Assembly: GCA_037142515.1 (NCBI GenBank)
Contig: JBAXAM010000040.1
Coordinates: 1 to 8,598, forward strand
Source: JBAXAM01 sp037142515
Lineage (GTDB): Bacteria; Pseudomonadota; Gammaproteobacteria; UBA9339
Direction: 5' to 3'
Length of the DNA: 8,598 nt
The notes under the pieces were generated by a model that was not told the origin of the DNA, searched no databases, and was given only the letters and a program-made list of their open reading frames with translations. Of the stretch, positions 1 to 6,445 are shown in pieces (positions within the stretch are counted from its first letter, which is position 1; each line of letters opens with the position of its first letter). The translations under genes and the position numbers were made by a program.

Positions 1-125
1 TTTAAAAGGGCTAGAAGTTTAAACATATTTACAGAAAAAAAGTTGCTTTATCATAGTATATGACGGACGCATTGTTCTGTGATTTGCATAATTTCATTTC
101 TGTTGTTCAATATGGGGATGTTTAT

Positions 126-419
126 ATGAAAATAAGTGGTAATAGTTATAAAGAAAACTCACCAGTAAATCGAAATGAAAGCTTTGTTTTTAAATCAAAG
201 TTTAGTAAAAACAGAGCGGATTATTTGAGAGCAGAAATAATTCGAAAAATGATTCTGCGATTTTTATCTGAAAAGCAAATGTCAAAGCAGGAGCTGGCCG
301 AAGTTTTGGGAATAACTAAAAAAAACTTATTGCGAGTTTGTTTGTCCAGGTTTTCGATGGCACTAGTACACAAAATTAATTTGCCTTTGGCTAAGCTCTA
401 TTGTAGGACTAAGTTTTAA
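126..419 (+). CDS. Small helix-turn-helix protein, orphan
   Basis: A 97-residue protein that I do not recognise by name. The N-terminal third (about 1-30) is polar and probably disordered. Residues 31-51 are predicted helix, and residues 52-72 (MSKQELAEVLGITKKNLLRV plus C) read as a helix-turn-helix of the Cro/C1 or XRE kind: K-Q-E-L-A-x-x-L-G-I-T followed by a recognition-like helix. The tail ends in INLPLAKLYCRTKF. I chose the ATG at 126 because GGGGA at 114-118 lies 7 nt upstream. An in-frame ATG at 60 would add 22 residues but has no Shine-Dalgarno. A weak promoter candidate upstream is TTTACA (28-33) with TATCAT (49-54), though the 15-nt spacer is short. The gene faces the tRNA-His gene, with only 14 nt between the two 3' ends. 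A DNA-binding role is inferred from the motif alone; target and function are unknown. Confidence 0.6.
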   Translation: MKISGNSYKENSPVNRNESFVFKSKFSKNRADYLRAEIIRKMILRFLSEKQMSKQELAEVLGITKKNLLRVCLSRFSMALVHKINLPLAKLYCRTKF

Positions 420-433
420 AAAAAAGCATGAAG

Positions 434-510
434 TGGGGTGAGCGATGGGAATCGAACCCACGACAACCGGAATCACAATCCGGGGCTCTACCGATTGAGC
501 TACGCTCACC
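434..510 (-). tRNA. tRNA-His(GTG)
   Basis: The reverse complement folds as a full cloverleaf. The anticodon stem CCGGA/TCCGG encloses loop TTGTGAT, giving anticodon GTG. The extra G at position -1 opposite discriminator C73, the hallmark identity pair of tRNA-His, is encoded (complement of 510 and 437). CCA is encoded (complement of 434-436). It is the last of three minus-strand tRNA genes, probably co-transcribed. A run of eight T on the minus strand (complement of 418-425) lies just beyond the 3' end and may help terminate transcription, although I see no separate hairpin before it. Confidence 0.97.
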
Positions 511-523
511 ATAATAATTTTTT

Positions 524-600
524 TGGTATGCCCGACAGGAGTCGAACCTGTGACCCTCGGCTTAGAAGGCCGATGCTCTATCCACCTGAGCTACGGGCAC
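524..600 (-). tRNA. tRNA-Arg(TCT)
   Basis: The reverse complement gives a standard 77-nt tRNA with anticodon TCT in loop CTTCTAA, closed by a TCGGC/GCCGA stem, and a T-arm with loop TTCGACT. CCA is encoded (complement of 524-526). The first acceptor pair is G1-U72, a wobble, with A73 as discriminator. It reads AGA/AGG codons. It lies 13 nt upstream of tRNA-His in the same transcript and 12 nt downstream of tRNA-Pro. Confidence 0.97.
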
Positions 601-612
601 ATATACACTTTT

Positions 613-689
613 TGGTCGGGGCAGAGGGATTTGAACCCCCGACGGCCTGCTCCCAAAGCAGGTGCGCTACCAGGCTGCGCTATGCCCCG
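613..689 (-). tRNA. tRNA-Pro(TGG)
   Basis: The reverse complement is very close to the E. coli Pro(TGG) type: a CGGGGCA acceptor strand, a D-arm AGCGCAGCCTGGTAGCGC, anticodon TGG in loop TTTGGGA, and encoded CCA (complement of 613-615). C1-G72 is the unusual first pair typical of bacterial tRNA-Pro. It is the first gene of the minus-strand Pro-Arg-His cluster, starting about 25 nt after the -10 box at 715-720. Confidence 0.97.
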
Positions 690-714
690 ATATTCTAATA
701 AATAGAAAGCGTGG

Positions 715-743
715 ATGATACTCAGCGCTTTTGCTCACGTCAA
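715..743 (-). promoter_or_regulatory. Sigma-70 promoter of the Pro-Arg-His tRNA cluster
   Basis: On the minus strand, TTGACG (complement of 738-743) and TATCAT (complement of 715-720) are separated by exactly 17 nt; each matches consensus at five of six positions. The bases just after the -10 read CCACGC, a GC-rich discriminator of the kind found at stringently controlled stable-RNA promoters. Transcription would start about 20 nt before tRNA-Pro. Confidence 0.7.
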
Positions 744-826
744 ATGGTAATTATTATTCATGCGATTGCGTTAATACTAATTATAGGTTAGTCTCTGCAG
801 TGTTTTAAGGTTAGTTAGTGTGTGAT

Positions 827-845
827 ATATGCTATGTAAGCATAT
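827..845. repeat. Short perfect inverted repeat upstream of tRNA-Leu/tig
   Basis: ATATGCT and AGCATAT, 7 bp each, flank the 5-nt centre ATGTA. The repeat lies about 40 nt before tRNA-Leu(TAG) and abuts a weak promoter-like TTGAAA (845-850) with TTAAAT (867-872, 16-nt spacer). It could be an operator for the tRNA-tig operon, but in AT-rich intergenic DNA chance is a real alternative. Confidence 0.3.
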
Positions 846-882
846 TGAAATCAAATAGATATGAAGTTAAATAGTCATTTGT

Positions 883-963
883 GCGAGAGTGGCGGAATGG
901 CAGACGCGCTGGATTTAGGTTCCAGTGGGGAAACCTGTGAGAGTTCGAGTCTCTCCTCTCGCA
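883..963 (+). tRNA. tRNA-Leu(TAG), CCA not encoded
   Basis: A class II tRNA. The acceptor is GCGAGAG/CTCTCGC, the anticodon loop TTTAGGT in stem CTGGA/TCCAG gives anticodon TAG, the variable arm is short (GGG-GAAA-CCT), and the T-stem is GAGAG/CTCTC. The discriminator A73 is at 963 and is followed by CTT, so CCA must be added after processing. This differs from the three minus-strand tRNAs, which encode it. The 3' end lies 29 nt before the tig start codon, so tRNA and tig are probably made on one transcript and separated by tRNA 3' processing. Confidence 0.96.
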
Positions 964-992
964 CTTCATGAAAGCAATTGTTGGGGAAACAT

Positions 993-2312
993 ATGCAAGT
1001 AACAGTTGAAAATTTATCTGGTCTAGAACGTAAGCTCAACATAGTAGTGTCGGCTGAACGTATTGAAAAGGGAGTTCAAGCAAAGTTGTGCAAGCTTGCG
1101 GCGACAGTTAAGATGCCGGGTTTTCGTCCTGGTAAGGTGCCATTTGTTATGGTGCAGCAACGCTATGAGAGCTCTGTTCGCGGCGATATCATTGAAAATT
1201 TAATTCGCGAGACCTATGTCGAAGCGATTAAACAAGAAAAATTAGATCCTGCTGGTATGCCAAGGGTTGAAGTTGTTTCGGCCAAACCGAAAGAGCCTTT
1301 TAGTTATAGCGCTGTTTTTGAAATATATCCAGAAATTAAATTAGCAGATTTTGATCAGATTAAAATTGAAAAAGCAGTTTCCGAATTAACCGATGCTAAT
1401 ATTAATGAAACGCTAGAAAGATTGCGCAGCGAACACGTGCAATGGAAAGAAGTTATTGAGTCAACGCGCAAATCTCAAGCAGGTGATCAAATAACAGTAG
1501 ATTTTACAGTTAAAGTCCTTGATGACTCTGTTGCAGAAACAAGTACGGAAAAGAACATTAAATTTGTGCTTGGCAATGGTTCTATGTGGCCGGATTTTGA
1601 AAAACATCTTTACGGAGTAAGTGGTGATGAGAAGAAGAAATATACTTTAAAATTTCCCGAGACACACGTGGATGCAAAGCTTGCTGGTAGAGATGCAGAG
1701 TTTGAAGTGGAAATACACAAGGTTTGTGAGCCAATTTTACCACTCTTAGATGATGAATTTGCTAAAAAGATGGGTATTAAGGAGAGCGGTTTAGAAGGGC
1801 TAAAAGCGGAAGTGCGTAAAAATATGGAGCGTGAATTGCAGACGGTTCTTAAAAATTTGTTCAAGCGCGCCATTATGGAAAAATTATTGGATAGTAACCC
1901 AATTGATGTGCCAAAAACCTTAATTGAAGCTGAATTAGATCGATTAGCTAAGAATTGGCAAGAGCGCTTTGCCGAGAAGCGACAAAAAGGGGAGAAAAAT
2001 ATTCCAGAGTTCCCGCGAAAAGACGCGGAGAAACAAGCGCAGCGTAATGTATCTTTAGGGTTGCTGTTGTCTGCTGTGATTAAGGAAAACAAAGTTCAAG
2101 TTGAGCCGCAAGACTTGCGCGCCAAAGTCGAAGATTTGGCTTCTGTTTATGATGATGCGAGTAAAGTTGTCGATTGGTATTTTTCTGATCAAAGCCGCTT
2201 GGCGGAAATAAAATCACTTTTACTCGAAGAAAAGGCCGTTGATTGCGTTGCTTCTAAAGCTAATGTGGTGGAAAAGAAAATAGATTATAAAGAAGCCGTT
2301 GCTAAAAAGTAA
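993..2312 (+). CDS. tig: Trigger factor, ribosome-bound chaperone
   Basis: Trigger factor binds the ribosome at the tunnel exit and shields nascent chains in the cytoplasm; it also has peptidyl-prolyl isomerase activity. The protein has 439 residues, near the usual 430-450. Its N-terminal ribosome-binding domain carries the signature GFRPGKVP at 43-50. The FKBP-like isomerase domain covers about 160-248, from GDQITVDFTV to the FEVEIHKV strand, followed by the helical C-terminal arms, which are rich in Lys and Glu as expected. The ATG at 993 has GGGGA at 983-987, 5 nt upstream. A TTG at 978 is in frame but would add five non-conserved residues, so I reject it. clpP follows after 18 nt. tig next to clpP is the standard bacterial order. 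There is no clear promoter between tRNA-Leu and tig. Confidence 0.97.
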   Translation: MQVTVENLSGLERKLNIVVSAERIEKGVQAKLCKLAATVKMPGFRPGKVPFVMVQQRYESSVRGDIIENLIRETYVEAIKQEKLDPAGMPRVEVVSAKPKEPFSYSAVFEIYPEIKLADFDQIKIEKAVSELTDANINETLERLRSEHVQWKEVIESTRKSQAGDQITVDFTVKVLDDSVAETSTEKNIKFVLGNGSMWPDFEKHLYGVSGDEKKKYTLKFPETHVDAKLAGRDAEFEVEIHKVCEPILPLLDDEFAKKMGIKESGLEGLKAEVRKNMERELQTVLKNLFKRAIMEKLLDSNPIDVPKTLIEAELDRLAKNWQERFAEKRQKGEKNIPEFPRKDAEKQAQRNVSLGLLLSAVIKENKVQVEPQDLRAKVEDLASVYDDASKVVDWYFSDQSRLAEIKSLLLEEKAVDCVASKANVVEKKIDYKEAVAKK

Positions 2313-2330
2313 TGTTTGGAGAAAAGCGAT

Positions 2331-2936
2331 ATGAAAAATCAAACTCTAGTGCCAATGGTGGTTGAGCAGACTGCGCGTGGTGAACGCGCATATGATATTT
2401 ATTCGCGCTTATTGAAAGAGCGGGTAATTTTTTTGGTTGGTGAAATTGAACCACACATGGCAAATTTAATTATTGCACAAATGTTGTTTTTAGAATCAGA
2501 AAATCCTGATAAAGATATTTCGCTTTATATTAACTCTCCTGGTGGGCATGTAACTGCGGGGTTGGCAATTTACGATACGATGCATTATATTAAGCCGGAT
2601 GTTAGCACTGTGTGTCTTGGTCAAGCGGCAAGTTTTGGTGCGTTGTTACTAGCATCTGGCGCCGCAGGAAAGCGTTTTTGCTTACCGCATGCTACGGTAA
2701 TGATTCATCAGGTGCTTGGTGGTTATCAGGGGCAGGCGAGTGATATTGAAATTCATGCGCGCGAAACGTTGAGAGTTAGCGAGCAGGTTAATACGATTTT
2801 ATCTAGGCATACTGGAAAACCGATAGATCAAATTAAGAAAGATGTTAATCGCGATAATTTTATGACAGCAAAAGAGTCGATCGCTTATGGAATTACTGAT
2901 GGAATTCTAGAGAAGAGATTGCAGAATAACCAATAA
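2331..2936 (+). CDS. clpP: ATP-dependent Clp protease proteolytic subunit
   Basis: ClpP is the serine peptidase that forms a barrel of two heptamer rings and degrades proteins fed in by ClpX or ClpA. At 201 residues it has the normal length. All catalytic residues are present: Ser101 in GQAASFGA, His126 in MIHQ and Asp175 in NRDNF, with the same spacings as in E. coli (25 and 49 residues). The oxyanion motif NSPGG is at 68-72. The segment LVPMVVEQTARGERAYDIYS at 6-25 matches the mature N-terminus, so the propeptide is only about five residues. The ATG at 2331 has GGAG at 2318-2321; the in-frame TTG at 2316 overlaps that site and is rejected. The partner ATPase gene clpX, normally next, is missing here: tlc begins 17 nt downstream. 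Confidence 0.98.
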   Translation: MKNQTLVPMVVEQTARGERAYDIYSRLLKERVIFLVGEIEPHMANLIIAQMLFLESENPDKDISLYINSPGGHVTAGLAIYDTMHYIKPDVSTVCLGQAASFGALLLASGAAGKRFCLPHATVMIHQVLGGYQGQASDIEIHARETLRVSEQVNTILSRHTGKPIDQIKKDVNRDNFMTAKESIAYGITDGILEKRLQNNQ

Positions 2937-2953
2937 TTAATAAGGGGGTAATT

Positions 2954-4396
2954 ATGGGTAAACTTAAATCAATTATAGATAAAATTGTGCCGATTCATAA
3001 ACATGAAGCAATCAGGTTTATATGCTTTGGTATAATGATAGTACTAGTAGTGTATATTCACACTATTTGGAAGATATCTAAAGACGCACTTGTTATATCG
3101 CATCTTGGTACAGAGACTATAAGCGCTATCAAAATTTGGGTGGTTACTCCGATGGCTGCAGTATTTGCCTTGAGTTATATAAAAATGGCGAATAATTTCA
3201 ATCGATCAGCTCTATTTCACATTCTTACCTGGTTTTTTATTGGATACTTTATTTTATTTGCAACGGTTCTTTATCCAAATCGTGATGCTTGTAATATTGA
3301 TTTTTCGTCGCTTGCAGCCAGGTTACCAGCTTTAACATACATGCTGAAAGCTGTTGGTAGTTGGCAGTATTCTATATTTTATCTGTTTTCTGAGATGTGG
3401 GTTACCATGATGTTATCAATATCTTTTTGGCAAATCGCTAATCATTTGGTGTCAGTTGAAGAATCTAAAAGATTTTATCCGTTGTTTGGGTTGACGGCTC
3501 AGATTGGTATGATGCTAGCTGGTATTTTCTCTAAGTTCTTTGTGGTACATGGCAGCGATTGGCAGCCAACATTGAATAACGTTACTATCTCTATTGTAAT
3601 TTCAGGTGTTTTATTAACTTTGAGCTTTATCGCATTGAGCAGAACTGTTGGTACAGACGTTATGAATAGTAAGGGAAGTGCCAAAGAGAACAAAAAAAGT
3701 AAGTATAATATTAGCTTTAGAGAAAGCTTAAGATATATTGCTTCGTCTAAGCCTGTTCTTCTAATTACGGCTATGCTGCTTAGTTATAATATTGTTATTA
3801 ACTTAATAGAAGGTGTATGGAAAAAATCTATAGAAGTGTACTTTTCTCATAATGCCAATGAAATACAGAATTTTATGAGTAGTGTTAATGTGTGGGTGTC
3901 AATAGTAAGTATGGTGGCTGCTATCGCGTGTGTATTTATGCTCCGTCATTTAAAGTGGCGAACATCAGCTATGTTCACTCCGGCATTTACTTTAGTTACT
4001 GGAGTGATTTTCTTTGTATTTGTATTATTTGGTTCTTTTGCTGCTGGTGCAGCTTCTGCTCTATTTATTGCGATATTATGGGGATCAGTAAATAATATTT
4101 TTGCTAGAGCAACAAAGCACACATTATTTGATGCTACAAAAGAGATGGCTTATATACCGCTTGATGACGAACTAAAAACTAAGGGTAAAGCTGCCGCAGA
4201 GATGATCGGCATGAGGTTTGGGAAGGGTGCTGGGGCGTTTATCCAACAGGGTTTACTAATGGTCTTTACGGGTATGACTTTGCTTAATTTAGCACCAGTT
4301 ATTTCCGTTATATTTTTAGTTGTTATTGTATGTTGGATATTCTCTGTTATCTATTTAAACAGGGACTTAGCCGGCAGTCTTGATGCAAAAAAGTAG
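2954..4396 (+). CDS. tlc: ATP/ADP (nucleotide) translocase, Tlc/NTT family
   Basis: An inner-membrane nucleotide transporter of the family that, in Rickettsia, Chlamydia and plastids, exchanges host ATP for ADP or takes up other nucleotides. The 480 residues contain about 11-12 hydrophobic segments. Family hallmarks are visible: SKDALV with Lys43, SEMWVTMM with Glu147, NLIEGVWK with Glu286, LFDATKEMAYIPLD at 391-404, and the KGKAAAEMIGMRFGKGAG stretch with Lys424. By spacing, these charged residues fit the four known to matter in plant NTT1. A charged cytoplasmic loop lies at about 234-256. The start has GGGGG 5 nt upstream. Only 17 nt separate it from clpP, so it is probably co-transcribed with tig-clpP. 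The first part uses ATA for Ile visibly more often than tig or clpP do, which may mark acquired DNA. Substrate (ATP/ADP or other nucleotides) cannot be read from sequence. Its last 50 bp overlap the end of rlmD. Confidence 0.95.
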   Translation: MGKLKSIIDKIVPIHKHEAIRFICFGIMIVLVVYIHTIWKISKDALVISHLGTETISAIKIWVVTPMAAVFALSYIKMANNFNRSALFHILTWFFIGYFILFATVLYPNRDACNIDFSSLAARLPALTYMLKAVGSWQYSIFYLFSEMWVTMMLSISFWQIANHLVSVEESKRFYPLFGLTAQIGMMLAGIFSKFFVVHGSDWQPTLNNVTISIVISGVLLTLSFIALSRTVGTDVMNSKGSAKENKKSKYNISFRESLRYIASSKPVLLITAMLLSYNIVINLIEGVWKKSIEVYFSHNANEIQNFMSSVNVWVSIVSMVAAIACVFMLRHLKWRTSAMFTPAFTLVTGVIFFVFVLFGSFAAGAASALFIAILWGSVNNIFARATKHTLFDATKEMAYIPLDDELKTKGKAAAEMIGMRFGKGAGAFIQQGLLMVFTGMTLLNLAPVISVIFLVVIVCWIFSVIYLNRDLAGSLDAKK

Positions 4397-5675
4397 CAAT
4401 AGTTTCTACGTGACCGGTATGTGGGAACATATCAACTATACGTACGCTTTGTAATTTGTAGCCATTGTTGGTTAATTCTTTAGTATCGCGTGCAAGCGTT
4501 GCGTGGTTGCAAGAGACATAGACTATTTTTTTTGCGCCAAACTTTTTAATTTGGGTGCAGGCTTCTATTGCACCAGTGCGTGGTGGGTCAAGCAAAATTT
4601 TATCGTATTGTTGTTTGGCCCAAGGTTGGGTGGATAATTCTTTAGTTAAGTCGGAGCAGTAAAACTCCGCGTTTTTGATATTGTTATGCTCGGCATTCTG
4701 TTTGGCGCGAGCAATCGCATATTTACTGCCTTCTACCCCAATAATCTGGTTACACTTGGTTGCAAGTGGTAGGGTAAAATTTCCAATACCACAGAATAGA
4801 TCAAGAACTTTTTCGTCTAGTTGTGCATCTAACAATTCAAGAACGTGAGTAACCATTTGTTGATTTATTTCTTGATTTATTTGTGTAAAGTCGGTTGGAG
4901 CAAAAAGCATCTCAATATTTTGTTTTGCTAATTTATAACTTAGGGATATAGCAGTAGGTTGGATTGTTTCCATGCCGCCTGCTTGTAAATAAATCTGGAA
5001 GTCATGTTCTGCGCCAAATTTTTGTAAAAGCTCAAGGTCTTTGTCAGAAAATTTTTGCAAATGACGAAATAAAAGTGCCGTAACACTGTTACCACAGGCT
5101 ATTTCAATTTGTGGAATTTGATTGTAGATAGAAAATTGAGAGACTAGATTACCAATATCTAAAATTTTTTTACTAACTGTTTCATGTAAAATTGGGCACT
5201 GGGTAATTTCGGCTACGTATCTGCCATTTTTTTCATGAAACCCGACCAGCACCTTTTGTTTTTTCTGTACATATTTTACCGAAAGTCGCGCTCGGCTACG
5301 ATAGTTCCAAATTGGGCCAGTAATTGGTGACAGAATATTTATGGTATCTAGGTTACCAAAATGCTTCATTTGCTCTTGAAAGGCGAGTGTCTTAAAAGAG
5401 ATTTGTTTGATGTGATTTAGATGTTGCAGACTGCAGCCACCGCAAATATTAAAATGTGGGCACTCGGGAGTAACTCGGTCAGGGGAGGGTTGTAAAATCT
5501 CTACAACTTTTGCTTCATCAAATTTACTGTGTCGGCGTACATAAACAAAAGTTACTTCTTCGCTTGGTAGGGCATTTTCCAAAAACACAATCTTGCCGTT
5601 GATGTGCGCAATGCCACGCCCATCGTGGCTTAGTGATTCTATATGGGTTTTGTTTAAATCCTGATTATCTATCAT
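4347..5675 (-). CDS. rlmD: 23S rRNA (uracil-C5) methyltransferase RlmD-like
   Basis: A SAM-dependent enzyme that makes 5-methyluridine in 23S rRNA (U1939 in E. coli). The 442 residues run as follows: N-terminal TRAM domain (about 8-62); 4Fe-4S cluster ligands Cys72, Cys78, Cys81 (C-x5-C-x2-C) and Cys160; SAM-binding VLDLFCGIGNF at 290-300; LLDPPRTGA at 361-369; catalytic nucleophile Cys389 in YVSCN; and general base Glu424 in FPHTGHVET. The cluster cysteines favour RlmD over TrmA; RlmC is less likely because of the length. One oddity is that the Pro after SCN, nearly fixed in the family, is His391 here. The C-terminus runs about 10 residues longer than in E. coli and overlaps the tlc coding end. 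The ATG has TTAGGG on the minus strand just upstream. Confidence 0.93.
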   Translation of the reverse strand: MIDNQDLNKTHIESLSHDGRGIAHINGKIVFLENALPSEEVTFVYVRRHSKFDEAKVVEILQPSPDRVTPECPHFNICGGCSLQHLNHIKQISFKTLAFQEQMKHFGNLDTINILSPITGPIWNYRSRARLSVKYVQKKQKVLVGFHEKNGRYVAEITQCPILHETVSKKILDIGNLVSQFSIYNQIPQIEIACGNSVTALLFRHLQKFSDKDLELLQKFGAEHDFQIYLQAGGMETIQPTAISLSYKLAKQNIEMLFAPTDFTQINQEINQQMVTHVLELLDAQLDEKVLDLFCGIGNFTLPLATKCNQIIGVEGSKYAIARAKQNAEHNNIKNAEFYCSDLTKELSTQPWAKQQYDKILLDPPRTGAIEACTQIKKFGAKKIVYVSCNHATLARDTKELTNNGYKLQSVRIVDMFPHTGHVETIATFLHQDCRLSPCLNR

Positions 5676-5683
5676 GTGGCCCT

Positions 5684-5711
5684 AATATAGCACATGATTT
5701 TTGATTGCCAA
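5684..5711 (-). promoter_or_regulatory. Candidate promoter of rlmD
   Basis: On the minus strand TTGGCA (complement of 5706-5711) and TATATT (complement of 5684-5689) lie 16 nt apart; TGC before the -10 makes it an extended -10. The start point would fall only a few bases before the rlmD ATG, so the transcript would be nearly leaderless, which lowers confidence. The -35 shares five bases with that of the opposite promoter. Confidence 0.4.
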
Positions 5712-5734
5712 AGCGCGCTATATTTTGCTACAAT
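5705..5734 (+). promoter_or_regulatory. Sigma-70 promoter of the OmpA-like lipoprotein gene
   Basis: TTGCCA (5705-5710) and TACAAT (5729-5734), each one mismatch from consensus, are separated by 18 nt, with an extended -10 TG at 5726-5727. The start point near 5741 leaves a leader of about 36 nt that carries the GAGGTG ribosome binding site. The -10 is embedded in a perfect 7-bp inverted repeat, CTATATT (5718-5724) with AATATAG (5732-5738), which could be an operator. Confidence 0.65.
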
Positions 5735-5776
5735 ATAGTACTTTTTTTTGAATTTTGAAATCATGAGGTGGATATT

Positions 5777-6433
5777 ATGAAGTTACGTAATTTAATTATA
5801 AGTATTATTGGTTTACTTGTGTTGAGTGGCTGTACTACTCTTGACCCTTATACTGGTGAGAAGCAGGTTAGCGATACTGCAATTGGTACCGGTGTTGGAG
5901 CAATTGGCGGCGCCTTGGCGGGGCAATTAATTGGTGGCAATACTGCAAGTACCTTAATTGGTGCTGGTCTTGGTGCTGTAGCTGGTGGTGTAATTGGTAA
6001 TATTATGGATCGCCAAAACGATGAGCTTAGAGCGCAGTTGCAGGGAACTGGAGTGCAAATAGCACGTTCAGGTAATGATATTCGTTTGATTATGCCTGGT
6101 GATGTAACTTTTGAAAATGATCGTGCTGATATCAGGAGTAATTTTTATAACACATTAAGTTCAGTAGCTATTGTTTTAAAAAAATATAGCAACACTACTA
6201 TTAAAGTTGCTGGTTTTGCTTCAAGTACCGGTGATGCAATGCACAATCAGGAATTATCTGAGTCGCGAGCTCGGTCTGTTGCTGATTATTTGATTTCACA
6301 AAAAATCGACCCAAGTCGTGTAATGGCTGTTGGTTATGGTAAGCGTTATCCGATTGCAAGTAATGCAACTGAAGCGGGACAAGCGAAAAATCGCCGTGTT
6401 GAGATTACTATTCATCAGTTAAATAAAAAATAA
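5777..6433 (+). CDS. OmpA-domain lipoprotein, YiaD-like
   Basis: An outer-membrane lipoprotein with a C-terminal OmpA/Pal-type peptidoglycan-binding domain, 218 residues. The signal peptide ends in lipobox LSGC with acylated Cys19; Thr at +2 predicts outer-membrane sorting. A glycine-zipper stretch rich in GxxxG spans about 37-75. The OmpA domain (about 100-215) starts with IRLIMPGDVTF and ends with NRRVEITI. The overall order and motifs (CTT-x-DPYTGE, GTGV, SGN-x-IRL-x-MP, NRRVEIT) match E. coli YiaD. The key oddity is that the usual GYTDSTG reads GFASSTG (146-152), so the Asp that binds diaminopimelate (OmpA Asp271) is Ser149, while the partner Arg (OmpA Arg286) is kept as Arg164. The ATG at 5777 has GAGGTG 6 nt upstream; an in-frame GTG at 5768 lies inside that site. 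The gene is monocistronic, followed by a hairpin. Confidence 0.92.
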   Translation: MKLRNLIISIIGLLVLSGCTTLDPYTGEKQVSDTAIGTGVGAIGGALAGQLIGGNTASTLIGAGLGAVAGGVIGNIMDRQNDELRAQLQGTGVQIARSGNDIRLIMPGDVTFENDRADIRSNFYNTLSSVAIVLKKYSNTTIKVAGFASSTGDAMHNQELSESRARSVADYLISQKIDPSRVMAVGYGKRYPIASNATEAGQAKNRRVEITIHQLNKK

Positions 6434-6445
6434 CTTTTTGAGTGA

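Noticed and set aside
438..705. Two overlapping plus-strand reading frames of 86 and 60 codons
   Set aside because: They are antisense readings through the His, Arg and Pro tRNA genes. Their peptides (GNRTHDNRNHNPG, SRTCDPRL and the like) are the well-known false proteins made from tRNA complements.
1610..2092. Minus-strand reading frame of 160 codons within tig
   Set aside because: Fully antisense to a well-supported gene, rich in Ser, Phe and Asn, with no recognisable domain.
3892..4095. Plus-strand frame of 67 codons within tlc
   Set aside because: A frame-shifted reading of the tlc transmembrane region, rich in Cys, Tyr and Ile. tlc itself is intact through the stretch.
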